Assembly (NCBI GenBank): GCA_002509745.1
Contig: DAWK01000025.1
Coordinates: 1 to 11,974, forward strand
Source: Methanobacteriaceae archaeon UBA349
GTDB lineage: Archaea > Methanobacteriota > Methanobacteria > Methanobacteriales > Methanobacteriaceae
Length of the DNA: 11,974 nt
Direction: 5' to 3'
The translations under genes were made by a program, and so were the position numbers. Numbering within the stretch: position 1 is the stretch's first letter; every line of letters begins with the position of its first letter. Below are positions 1 through 5,993 of the stretch, piece after piece. The notes below the pieces were generated by a model that ran no database searches, was not told the DNA's origin, and was given only the letters and a program-made list of their open reading frames with translations.

Positions 1-46
1 TAATCCATATCATAAATATTATAATAAAATATTTGATCTGAATCAT
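1..46 (-). CDS. Possible start of a further minus-strand gene, cut by the left edge
   Basis: An ATG at 44-46 opens a frame of 15 codons without a stop to the window edge. The peptide begins MIQIKYFIIIFMIWI, a lysine followed by a hydrophobic run, as in a signal peptide or membrane anchor. Upstream on the same strand lie a GGGG-containing hairpin (55-74) and a TATA-like box (110-118), so the frame is placed where a new transcription unit would begin. Caution: in DNA this A+T rich, short open frames made of Ile and Phe codons arise by chance, and there is no good ribosome-binding site at normal spacing. The product cannot be named. Confidence 0.28.
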   Translation of the reverse strand, partial: MIQIKYFIIIFMIWI

Positions 47-54
47 AATAATTG

Positions 55-74
55 CTATCCCCATCTTGGGGTAG
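55..74 (-). other. GC-rich hairpin in an A+T-rich region
   Basis: CCCC (59-62) pairs with GGGG (68-71) around a five-base loop. CTA (55-57) pairs with TAG (72-74), leaving one bulged T at 58. On the minus strand it would lie in the leader between the TATA-like box at 110-118 and the ATG at 46, and its GGGGAT sequence is the only candidate ribosome-binding sequence upstream of that ATG. It may be a leader structure that hides the site; no long T run follows it, so it is not an obvious terminator. Confidence 0.35.
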
Positions 75-107
75 AAAAGATATATTATGTGTTTATCATT
101 GGAATGC

Positions 108-119
108 CTATTTATATGT
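108..119 (-). promoter_or_regulatory. TATA-box promoter reading leftwards
   Basis: The minus strand reads CATATAAATAGG, a good archaeal TATA box, preceded by an A-rich BRE-like CCAAA. Initiation about 25 bases downstream falls near position 88, giving a leader of roughly 40 bases before the ATG at 46. It lies just past the T-tract cluster that probably ends the gins51 transcript. This call rests on sequence resemblance alone. Confidence 0.4.
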
Positions 120-134
120 TTGGATGAATGAATT

Positions 135-189
135 TAAAAAATCATTTCCCAAAAAATAAGTTCTAAAAATGAGTTTTAAATGTTAAAAA
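135..189 (-). terminator. Clustered T tracts downstream of gins51
   Basis: On the minus strand this stretch holds four T5-T6 runs (complements of A runs at 136-141, 151-156, 165-169 and 185-189) about 100-150 bases past the gins51 stop. Archaeal RNA polymerase terminates at repeated U tracts without needing a hairpin, so this is a plausible end of the pcn-gins51 transcript. Confidence 0.4.
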
Positions 190-288
190 TACATCAAAAG
201 CCATCATTAAGAAAACAACTAGGATTGCATCCAAAATGAAATTAAATCTAATATGGCAATTAAATATTATTTAAATTATATTCATCAA

Positions 289-1104
289 TTAAGACTTAAT
301 ATATCTTCCTTTTCGGGCCTTTATAAATATTTGGGCATTAATTTCAGGCATTTTAACAACATCTTGTGGGCAGAAAGGCCCATAAACCTTTTGATCTACC
401 CCTAAAATTGACGGTAGCTCATCAAATATAACCACCGTTTTTAAATCCATACCTGATTTTTCAGTTTTTGATTTACTTTTAGATAAGTCCTCTGGCCTCA
501 CCGGAGGAACAAACTCAGCTATGCCTTCTTCATTAAAAGATTCAACACCAATATTTTCACTATTTTGATTGGTTAAAGTATCTTCTGGTTTTAAAGATTT
601 TGAAGTCGAATTTGTTTTTGAAACAGATATTTTTGATGAATCTTCATTAGATGCATCTATTTGTTCGGGGGCAATCAAATTGTTAGGAACAATTTGTGGA
701 TCATCAAGAACATCTAGAGAAGGTATTATCCTGCCTCTATAACCTTTTAAAGTATCTATTAAAGAAAAATAGAGCTTTTCTTCTTCAGGAGTAAGATTTA
801 AAGGAGTTGTATCTTGCAAATCAAATTGAGGTTTTCCCTTAAATAAATGATATGACCTTTGAATATTCATTACAGCGCTATCAGTGATCTTGTGTTCTCT
901 TCTTTCACAGATTTCAGTGGCTATTCTCTGAGTATCTCTTAAAAGATATTGCTCTTTAGCAAATGGATCATTTCCTACGGTATCCATTAATTCTTCTAAA
1001 TAGCGGTGAATTCTTTTATAAAAGTCCTCACCAACCCGAGCAAGGCCACCTTCATTGCGCTCTTTCTTCTGTATTTTCCTTAGTTTCTGGAAAAACTCGT
1101 CCAA
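289..1104 (-). CDS. gins51: GINS complex subunit Gins51 (Sld5/Psf1-like)
   Basis: This is a subunit of the archaeal GINS complex, which joins MCM helicase and RecJ-like GAN/Cdc45 in the replisome. The 271-residue protein shows the A-then-B domain order of Gins51. A helical A domain covers about residues 1-125, a polar Ser/Asn/Lys-rich linker about 130-220, and the small beta B domain about 221-271 carries the signature KVYGPFCPQDVVKMP and ends in NAQIFIKARKGRYI. The start is TTG: no ATG or GTG lies between the in-frame TGA at 1141-1143 and this codon, and a GAGG stands seven bases upstream. It lies 71 bases downstream of pcn, a common archaeal replication-gene pairing. The linker makes the protein long for the family. 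Identification rests mainly on the B-domain motif and the context. Confidence 0.85.
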   Translation of the reverse strand: MDEFFQKLRKIQKKERNEGGLARVGEDFYKRIHRYLEELMDTVGNDPFAKEQYLLRDTQRIATEICERREHKITDSAVMNIQRSYHLFKGKPQFDLQDTTPLNLTPEEEKLYFSLIDTLKGYRGRIIPSLDVLDDPQIVPNNLIAPEQIDASNEDSSKISVSKTNSTSKSLKPEDTLTNQNSENIGVESFNEEGIAEFVPPVRPEDLSKSKSKTEKSGMDLKTVVIFDELPSILGVDQKVYGPFCPQDVVKMPEINAQIFIKARKGRYIKS

Positions 1105-1142
1105 CCCTATTCCTCGCTTAAATCCTCTCTTAAATTTATTTC

Positions 1143-1169
1143 AAAAAAATGAAATGTTAAATAAAAAAA
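1143..1169 (-). terminator. Two T7 tracts between pcn and gins51
   Basis: The minus strand carries T7 at 1163-1169, starting six bases after the pcn stop codon, and a second T7 at 1143-1149. Paired U tracts of this kind end transcripts in methanogens. Because gins51 begins only about 40 bases later, they may give partial termination and so lower gins51 expression relative to pcn. Confidence 0.45.
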
Positions 1170-1175
1170 GGTAGT

Positions 1176-1910
1176 TTAGTCTTCTGCTTCAATTCTAGGA
1201 GCCAATAAAAAGCTTAATTCACCTTCATCAGAAACCATTCTGAGTTTAAGATTTAAAGGCATGTCATCTCCCAGACTTATAGTGGCAATATCTGAAAATT
1301 TGTCAGCCTTAAGCATTTCCTTGATCTTTTCCAGGGAAAATACTGAACGGGCACTAGTTTCTATCTTTTCACCATGCAAATATTCAATATTAGCATCCCC
1401 AAACTCACCCTCAGCAGATGCGGCAAATCTATCCCCGTCCACACTCATAGCGATTTTATCCGAGAAAATATCTATATCTTGTATAGAATCTTTAAGCAGA
1501 CTAAATGGAACCTCGAACTCAGTAGGATACTCTAAGTTTGGAGGACTTGGAGCTTCATATTCAATATCAATAAGTCTGATTTTAAATCTTCTTTTAGCTT
1601 CCCCTTCAAAGGTTATAATAAAATTACCCTCATCTAATGACATGTAAACTCTATCATCGCCTTTAGATCGTTTCAAGACTTTCATCAGTTCTTCAGTATC
1701 TACATTGATTTTTTCAGGTTCATCACAGACATACTCATCAAATAGACTGGATTTCAGTTCCAAATGAACGAATGTGATGTGACTACGGTCTAGAGCATCC
1801 AGACGCAAACCTTCACTGTCAGTCTGTATTTGTACTTCGTCTACAATGGAAGAAATTGCATCGAAACTGGTTTTCAGTATATTGGGGTCACTTAACTCTG
1901 CTTTAAACAT
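1176..1910 (-). CDS. pcn: DNA polymerase sliding clamp PCNA
   Basis: This is the homotrimeric ring that tethers replicative polymerases, FEN1, ligase and other PIP-box proteins to DNA. The 244-residue protein is full length and close to the Methanothermobacter clamp. It begins [20 protein letters not shown], has [18 protein letters not shown] in domain 1 (about 36-53), an interdomain connecting loop around [11 protein letters not shown] (about 115-130), a second clamp domain, and the C-terminal LAPRIEAED on which PIP peptides dock. The start is placed at the ATG at 1908-1910. A GGAGG at 1917-1921 is six bases from it but directly abuts an earlier in-frame ATG at 1914-1916, which would add only Met-Lys. 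The gene has its own upstream region with a TATA box and a palindrome, and gins51 follows it. Confidence 0.97.
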   Translation of the reverse strand: MFKAELSDPNILKTSFDAISSIVDEVQIQTDSEGLRLDALDRSHITFVHLELKSSLFDEYVCDEPEKINVDTEELMKVLKRSKGDDRVYMSLDEGNFIITFEGEAKRRFKIRLIDIEYEAPSPPNLEYPTEFEVPFSLLKDSIQDIDIFSDKIAMSVDGDRFAASAEGEFGDANIEYLHGEKIETSARSVFSLEKIKEMLKADKFSDIATISLGDDMPLNLKLRMVSDEGELSFLLAPRIEAED

Positions 1911-1945
1911 TTTCATCCTCCATTAATTATAAATTTAGCATAGGA

Positions 1946-1961
1946 TGAACTAAATAGTTCA
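1946..1961. promoter_or_regulatory. Palindrome at the expected pcn transcription start
   Basis: TGAACTA (1946-1952) and TAGTTCA (1955-1961) form a perfect inverted repeat of seven-base arms around AA. It lies about 25-35 bases downstream of the pcn TATA box, over the expected initiation site, where a repressor would block polymerase; alternatively it forms a hairpin near the 5' end of the RNA. The regulator is unknown. Confidence 0.45.
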
Positions 1962-1979
1962 CTAACAATCCCTTAAGTA

Positions 1980-1990
1980 TTATATATAAT
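1980..1990 (-). promoter_or_regulatory. TATA box of pcn
   Basis: The minus strand reads ATTATATATAA about 70-80 bases upstream of the pcn start codon. Initiation 25 bases downstream would fall near 1959, giving a leader of about 50 bases ending in GGAGG. It is the strongest TATA-like element in the 262-base gap upstream of pcn, although the gap is A+T rich throughout. Confidence 0.5.
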
Positions 1991-2154
1991 CTATAATCAC
2001 TATCTAAGTATATATAATTAATATTTATCTATTTTATTAAATATCTAAATTTAATGAATTGGAAAAAGTTATTTATAATCTGATAGTATTCTGATATTTA
2101 TTATAAATTAAGCAATATTTTAGTCCAATAATCGAAACTTAATCAAATGAAGCT

Positions 2155-2160
2155 AAAAAA
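2155..2160 (-). terminator. T6 tract after the tfs-membrane protein pair
   Basis: The minus strand has T6 at 2155-2160, 12 bases past the stop of the membrane-protein gene. A single short U tract is weak evidence, but the following pcn gene has its own TATA box, which fits a transcript boundary here. Confidence 0.3.
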
Positions 2161-2172
2161 TTCTATTTATTG

Positions 2173-2934
2173 TTATTTTTCTTTCTCGGGGATTTGTGAT
2201 AATTCTTCATTTTCAAGTGAATCCTGGTCAATTAGCTTTTCATTTTCAGATTCTTTTGATGGAGATTCTTTTAATGAATGATTATTATTCAAATCATCAT
2301 CTTTGGAATCATCTACATCTTTTTTAGAAGAATTATCTTCAACTCCTTTCATTTCCTGATAAATGTTATCAAAAGAGGTTTTTCCAATAATTTTAGGTGC
2401 ATAAATTCCCGCAATTATTAATAATCCAATTATAACAAAAAAAGCGGAAGTTACAGATTTTTCCCCAAATACTACATTGTCAGAAACTTTATCAGAAGTT
2501 CCAAATAAAAAAGATATCCCCAACAATATCAGGATAACTGCTACTGCTAATCCGATCATAGTAAATAATTTTTGCCGGTCTCCTTGAATAGATGTTTTAA
2601 ATTGATTAAATTTAGCACTAATTCCTGAAAAACTGCTTTTAGAATCATTAGCAGCTACAGATTCTTTAGAATCTATCGAATTATTTTTATTTTTAGAAGA
2701 TTTTGAACTTTTTCCATCTTTATGGGGTAGAGAAGTTTCAGTGGAAGATTTTTTAGATTCATTTTCGGATTTGGAAGAATCATTAGAATCTTTAGAATCA
2801 TTAGAATGATTTTTTGAATCATCAAGATTTTCAACATTAGGATCTAAATTTTTTAATGCTTTTTTAGCTAAATTAAAAATAGATAGTGTATTTTTTTCTT
2901 CAGATGATGACTTTTCAGACTTTGATTCTTTCAT
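2173..2934 (-). CDS. Ser/Lys/Asp-rich two-helix membrane protein of unknown function
   Basis: I do not recognise a family for this 253-residue protein. Residues 1-120 are highly polar and low in complexity (runs such as SKDSNDSSKSENESKKSS), with one short, more ordered, possibly amphipathic segment near residues 16-32 (TLSIFNLAKKALKNLDP). Two hydrophobic helices follow at about 123-145 and 162-183, separated by a short loop. Residues 184-253 form a second acidic, Ser-rich tail. Basic residues before helix 1 (GDRQK) and after helix 2 (PKIIGK) predict both tails in the cytoplasm. The ATG has GGAG seven bases upstream and lies 12 bases past the tfs stop, so the two genes are almost certainly co-transcribed; pcn follows. 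A membrane protein is unexpected among replication and transcription genes. I infer a scaffold or tether but have no direct evidence. Confidence 0.8.
   Translation of the reverse strand: MKESKSEKSSSEEKNTLSIFNLAKKALKNLDPNVENLDDSKNHSNDSKDSNDSSKSENESKKSSTETSLPHKDGKSSKSSKNKNNSIDSKESVAANDSKSSFSGISAKFNQFKTSIQGDRQKLFTMIGLAVAVILILLGISFLFGTSDKVSDNVVFGEKSVTSAFFVIIGLLIIAGIYAPKIIGKTSFDNIYQEMKGVEDNSSKKDVDDSKDDDLNNNHSLKESPSKESENEKLIDQDSLENEELSQIPEKEK
2777..2812. repeat. Nine-base tandem repeat inside the membrane-protein gene
   Basis: Four tandem units read GAATCATTA, GAATCTTTA, GAATCATTA and GAATGATTT on the plus strand, with a related unit at 2816-2824. They encode part of the Asp-Ser-Lys/Asn run in the N-terminal tail. 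The nine-base period keeps the frame, so unit gain or loss would change tail length without breaking the protein. Confidence 0.6.
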
Positions 2935-2946
2935 ATTAATGCTCCA

Positions 2947-3261
2947 TTAGTCGTATTCTCTCCAAGTGTGTTTGCAAGCTGAGCATCTTAAAAATCGAGT
3001 TTCAGCTTCATCCGCCCTTCTGGTCTGTTGAAGCCACCAAAATGCCTCCATATTTTTACATTTGGGGCATTCAGCACGAGTAGTTGGAAGGGTGTTTATA
3101 TCATCACCGGTGAATATAACCGTGTCTTTAGGGTCTATTTTTTCAGATACATCGTATTGACTAGCCAGATCTTTGGTAATCTCTTTTTGATAACCACATT
3201 TACACTGGAAACTGTTGTCTTTAGGAAACATCATAGCTCCGCATTTAGGGCAAAACTCCAT
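2947..3261 (-). CDS. tfs: Transcript cleavage factor TFS (TFIIS/Rpb9 family)
   Basis: This factor enters the RNA polymerase secondary channel and stimulates cleavage of backtracked RNA. The 104-residue protein has the standard two zinc ribbons. The N-terminal one uses Cys4, Cys7, Cys20 and Cys22 (CPKC and CKC). The C-terminal one uses Cys65, Cys68, Cys93 and Cys96. The C-terminal hairpin holds the motif [11 protein letters not shown], with the acidic pair Asp84-Glu85 that acts at the polymerase active site, and the protein ends HTWREYD, as is typical. The ATG is preceded by a perfect AAGGAGG (3268-3274) six to seven bases away. The next gene, the membrane protein, starts 12 bases after the stop. 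The CxC spacing in the first ribbon is, as far as I recall, normal for methanobacterial TFS. Confidence 0.96.
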   Translation of the reverse strand: MEFCPKCGAMMFPKDNSFQCKCGYQKEITKDLASQYDVSEKIDPKDTVIFTGDDINTLPTTRAECPKCKNMEAFWWLQQTRRADEAETRFLRCSACKHTWREYD

Positions 3262-3502
3262 ATAAGTCCTCCTTACAAAGTAAGATTGATAATTTATTAG
3301 ATTTAACTATTAGTATGAAATTAAATGTTTAAATCAATTAATTTTATCAGTTAAAGCATATAGTCTAATTTTGAATAATTTTAATTGATTTTATGATTCT
3401 ATTACTGGTTCTTATTAATAGTTTTTATTTTTTAAATAAATTTTATTCAATTATCTTCTAATATTTTTAAAATCTAAGATATATAATTTCTGATTTGATT
3501 TT

Positions 3503-3949
3503 TTAACTTCTTTTATTTAGAATATTTAAAGCATTTTTTAAAATGGTTTTATGGTCAAATGCAAGTTTTAAATCACTAATTTCATCTTTAGTAAATTCAA
3601 AAGCATCCTCAGCATCACTATCTGCTTTCAAGTTCCCAAAAACTGTTTGGGCAATATAAACAATCGTTACCGTGTGTCCTCGAGGATCTCGATCAGGATT
3701 AGAGTAAACACCAACTAGTTCTACAAGTTCAACATTTAAACCCGTTTCTTCCCAAGCCTCCCTTACAGCAGCCTGCTCAACAGATTCACCAATCTCTACA
3801 AATCCCCCTGGGAGCGCCCAGTAAGATTTATATGGATCGTATTTTCTTTTTATAAGTACAATAGTATCCTTAGGAGACATGATGATAATATCTACCGTTA
3901 AAAAAGGGGTTTTAGGAGTCTGAGTATTAATAATATCACTTCCGACCAA
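3503..3949 (-). CDS. Nudix hydrolase, ADP-ribose pyrophosphatase-like
   Basis: This enzyme hydrolyses a nucleoside diphosphate linked to another moiety. The 148-residue protein carries a complete Nudix box (Gx5Ex7REUxEExGU) at residues 49-71, with Gly49, Glu55, Arg63, Glu64, Glu67, Glu68 and Gly70. The downstream motif SNPDRDPRGHTVTIVYIA (about 83-100) is characteristic of the ADP-ribose pyrophosphatase branch; the substrate remains an inference. The only start upstream of the conserved core is a TTG at 3947-3949 with no ribosome-binding site. A TATA-like TTTATACT at 3985-3992 would give a very short leader. A GGAAGTGAT inside the first codons could alternatively serve a non-standard start near residue 7, so the N-terminus is uncertain. 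It lies downstream of DUF99, with a direct repeat just upstream of its promoter. Confidence 0.88.
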   Translation of the reverse strand: MVGSDIINTQTPKTPFLTVDIIIMSPKDTIVLIKRKYDPYKSYWALPGGFVEIGESVEQAAVREAWEETGLNVELVELVGVYSNPDRDPRGHTVTIVYIAQTVFGNLKADSDAEDAFEFTKDEISDLKLAFDHKTILKNALNILNKRS

Positions 3950-3984
3950 AAGACTGATTAATAAATGATTAAATTTGATAATAT

Positions 3985-3996
3985 AGTATAAATTTC
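3985..3996 (-). promoter_or_regulatory. BRE/TATA element of the Nudix gene
   Basis: The minus strand reads GAAATTTATACT, a BRE-like A-rich stretch joined to a TATA box. Initiation about 25 bases downstream falls near 3960-3965, 10-15 bases from the TTG start, which agrees with the absence of a ribosome-binding site. Confidence 0.35.
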
Positions 3997-4006
3997 TAAT
4001 AATTTA

Positions 4007-4030
4007 ATTTCGAGTCATTTATTTCGAGTC
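4007..4030. repeat. Direct repeat of ATTTCGAGTC upstream of the Nudix promoter
   Basis: ATTTCGAGTC occurs at 4007-4016 and again at 4021-4030, spaced by four bases (ATTT). The repeat is not simple A+T sequence. It lies between the DUF99 stop and the Nudix TATA box, immediately upstream of the BRE, where archaeal activators often bind. Confidence 0.55.
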
Positions 4031-4048
4031 GGTTTAATATTGGTCCTA

Positions 4049-4645
4049 TCACGCATTACCATAAGATTCTCCAGTTTCTACTCCAGCAGCAATTATATGG
4101 GCCGTTCTAATAGGCTCGGGTAAGTTACTATGAGTAGTGGACAGCCTCACTATTTCCAATGCATCAGATAATTCTATTCCGCAAATTTGAATGAATAAAC
4201 TTCCTGAATCATCAACTTGATGTATTGGCCCTGCTTTTTTTACATTTTTCCATCTTTCTTCCCCATCTGAGAAGTTTTGAAGAGCTTTTTCTATTTTTTC
4301 AAAATCAGGATATCTTCTCATGGCCACAACAACCGGAACTGTAGTTTTTTCAAATATTTGAGTAATATCAACCACATTAAAACCGCCAAAAGTAATTCCG
4401 TCCAGCATAATAACACCTAATTGGCCATTATACCGAGAATCATTGACCATTTTCACTATCTGTTCTGTAGAGTCAGTTCCATCAATTTGGACATAGGTAG
4501 TCAAGACTCCATCTAACCATGACCCTCCCCGGAAAAAGGTTCCCACCAGTAGAACATTACCTTCCTTATGAGGAGTAAATGGGGCATCATCAATGCCTAA
4601 AATTCTTATTTCAGACTTAATAGTTCGGAATTTCTTATTTTTCAT
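4049..4645 (-). CDS. DUF99 (UPF0215) family protein
   Basis: This is a conserved archaeal protein of unknown function. The 198-residue sequence shows the family motifs GIDDAPF (17-23), RGGSWLDG (39-46), [14 protein letters not shown] (80-93) and the C-terminal [14 protein letters not shown] followed by ETGES (175-194). The invariant acidic residues in GIDD, LDG and DG(T)D, with the conserved His near the end, recall an RNase H-like nuclease fold such as endonuclease V. I hold that relation from memory and it should be treated as inference. The ATG has no good ribosome-binding site, and a TATA-like AGTATAAGA lies about 27 bases upstream, so the mRNA may be leaderless. An ATG at 4656-4658 is out of frame. 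Neighbours are rpoL/csl4 upstream and the Nudix gene downstream. Confidence 0.9.
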   Translation of the reverse strand: MKNKKFRTIKSEIRILGIDDAPFTPHKEGNVLLVGTFFRGGSWLDGVLTTYVQIDGTDSTEQIVKMVNDSRYNGQLGVIMLDGITFGGFNVVDITQIFEKTTVPVVVAMRRYPDFEKIEKALQNFSDGEERWKNVKKAGPIHQVDDSGSLFIQICGIELSDALEIVRLSTTHSNLPEPIRTAHIIAAGVETGESYGNA

Positions 4646-4667
4646 GAAAATTCTTCATATCATTAAT

Positions 4668-4676
4668 CTTATACTA
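4668..4676 (-). promoter_or_regulatory. TATA box of the DUF99 gene
   Basis: The minus strand reads AGTATAAGA centred about 27 bases upstream of the ATG at 4645. At normal archaeal spacing transcription would start at or within a few bases of the start codon, matching the lack of a Shine-Dalgarno sequence. Confidence 0.38.
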
Positions 4677-4706
4677 ATTCATTAGTGAAAATAAGTGTTA
4701 AAAGTT

Positions 4707-4728
4707 AAAAATAGAACTTAGAAAAAAA
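4707..4728 (-). terminator. T tracts downstream of rpoL
   Basis: The minus strand carries T7 at 4722-4728 and T5 at 4707-4711, about 115-140 bases past the rpoL stop and upstream of the DUF99 TATA box. Successive U tracts are the usual archaeal intrinsic termination signal. No convincing hairpin precedes them. Confidence 0.33.
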
Positions 4729-4844
4729 TTATTTGTAAAATGGTAAGTTATTTGATACTAATTGATTAATTTCAGGATTAATAATAATGAAATATTAAAA
4801 TCTATTAATCAATTTAATTCATTATAATCCACTTAATAGCTAAC

Positions 4845-5105
4845 TTATTCAATTGTTTCTAAAAGGCCCTTGAATTCTGCGCATCTTTCTTTTAAAGTTT
4901 CTGAAGCGACTTTGAGAGATTTTTTAGGACTTTTGGCCTTTACATATATTTTAGGTTCTCCCACAATTGGGTGATCAATGGCATAAGCCGTTGATTTAAC
5001 ATCTTCATCTTCCATTAAAATTCTTCTAAGTGCATTACAGAGGGTGTGAGTCTCTCCTTCAGCAAGTATTTCCAATTCATATCTTTTACTAGTAATAATT
5101 TCCAT
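4845..5105 (-). CDS. rpoL: DNA-directed RNA polymerase subunit L (Rpb11-like)
   Basis: RpoL pairs with RpoD (Rpb3-like) to form the platform on which archaeal RNA polymerase assembles, the counterpart of a bacterial alpha dimer. The 86-residue protein contains the alpha-like dimerisation motif [17 protein letters not shown] followed by [19 protein letters not shown], the signature of Rpb11 proteins. I use the second ATG (5103-5105, protein starting MEIIT). The GAGGT at 5111-5115 is six bases from it, while an earlier in-frame ATG at 5115-5117 shares its G with that site and would add four residues (MRYN). Length fits the family. The gene follows csl4 at a distance of 154 bases and probably has its own promoter. 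Confidence 0.96.
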   Translation of the reverse strand: MEIITSKRYELEILAEGETHTLCNALRRILMEDEDVKSTAYAIDHPIVGEPKIYVKAKSPKKSLKVASETLKERCAEFKGLLETIE

Positions 5106-5140
5106 GTTATACCTCATTAAAATTTGATTATCAGTTTAAG

Positions 5141-5150
5141 TTTATATTTT
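5141..5150 (-). promoter_or_regulatory. TATA box of rpoL
   Basis: The minus strand reads AAAATATAAA 36-45 bases upstream of the rpoL ATG, implying initiation near 5120 and a leader of about 15 bases that includes GAGGT. The csl4-rpoL gap is A+T rich throughout, so the assignment is tentative. Confidence 0.35.
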
Positions 5151-5259
5151 TAAGTTTATTGAATTAATTATAAATTTTAATAATTAAAAGTGGTTTTAAT
5201 CTAGTTAAATAGGTTTAATTATGTTTAATAGATTAAAATGATTTCATTAGAATACCTTT

Positions 5260-5829
5260 TCAAACCTGGTAATTTACCGAAATTTTTCTTTTCTCTTTAT
5301 TATCACAGTTAGGACAGGTTACTTCATTTTTACCAGTTTGTTTCATGAAATGTCGGCATCGGGTACACATAGCCTTTAACACTCCCAAATCTTTCTGAGA
5401 GGTTTTAAGGTCAATATTGTCTAAACCTACCACTTTAGTTATTCTGGCTTCTATAAGGTCACCTATATGAAAAGCATCTGTTAATTTAGCCAAATATCCT
5501 TTATCCGCCTGAGAAACGTGTATTCCTCCAACAAAAGAAGCCACCAGTTTTCTAGGGTTGTCTTTAATAAAATGGATTTTAACCAGCGCTCTTTGGCCTC
5601 GAACTTCTAGTATTTGGCCTATAATTGTTGTATTTTTGTTTAATACTGGAGGAGCACCCGCTTGAGGATGCACAAATATGCGTTTATTTTTATCATCTAG
5701 GGAAACGGTCCCCACGACCATAGCCTTTATATATCCATTATCATCATATGCTCCTTCTGATGGAACAAATTCCTCACTAACACCCAGTAAATCCCCGGGC
5801 AAAACAAAATCTCCAGATTTAGCCTTCAT
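5260..5829 (-). CDS. csl4: Exosome RNA-binding subunit Csl4
   Basis: Csl4 caps the hexameric Rrp41-Rrp42 ring of the archaeal RNA exosome and helps bind and feed RNA. The 189-residue protein has the three expected parts. An N-terminal beta domain begins with GDFVLPGDLLGVSEEFVPSEGAY (residues 6-28). A central S1 RNA-binding domain covers about 65-145, with GGIHVSQ at 101-107. A C-terminal zinc ribbon uses Cys155, Cys158, Cys172 and Cys175. The ATG has GAGGTG at 5835-5840, five bases upstream. A TATA-like box lies at 5869-5878. It sits between dph2 and rpoL, so RNA decay, transcription and translation genes alternate here. Length and all four zinc ligands are intact. Confidence 0.96.
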   Translation of the reverse strand: MKAKSGDFVLPGDLLGVSEEFVPSEGAYDDNGYIKAMVVGTVSLDDKNKRIFVHPQAGAPPVLNKNTTIIGQILEVRGQRALVKIHFIKDNPRKLVASFVGGIHVSQADKGYLAKLTDAFHIGDLIEARITKVVGLDNIDLKTSQKDLGVLKAMCTRCRHFMKQTGKNEVTCPNCDNKEKRKISVNYQV

Positions 5830-5868
5830 CCATTCACCTCTTTTGAAAAATTAGTGATCTGAAAATGA

Positions 5869-5878
5869 TTTTATAATG
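5869..5878 (-). promoter_or_regulatory. TATA box of csl4
   Basis: The minus strand reads CATTATAAAA about 40-50 bases upstream of the csl4 start, predicting initiation near 5848 and a leader of about 19 bases with GAGGTG. A second TATA-like element (minus-strand CATATATAATAG) lies around 5930-5941. Confidence 0.33.
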
Positions 5879-5993
5879 TGATTTTAAATTAAGTAAAAAC
5901 ATTTTAGAATATAATAATGTTAATTTTTCTATTATATATGAGTTGTTGTTAATTTATTTTTTGTGAAACATTATGAGTTTATATTCTAAATTT

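Noticed and set aside
88..135. Short plus-strand frame starting with ATG near the left edge
   Set aside because: It ends after about 15 codons, has no ribosome-binding site, and is antisense to the better-supported promoter arrangement.
1261..1647. Plus-strand frame inside pcn
   Set aside because: It is antisense to the conserved clamp coding sequence; Ser/Leu/Ile-rich with no recognisable motif.
2777..2824. CRISPR-like or mobile-element repeat
   Set aside because: The units are nine bases, directly tandem without spacers, and in coding frame; this is a low-complexity coding repeat.
3028..3300. Plus-strand frame over tfs
   Set aside because: It overlaps the fully conserved TFS gene and its ribosome-binding site in antisense and resembles no known protein.
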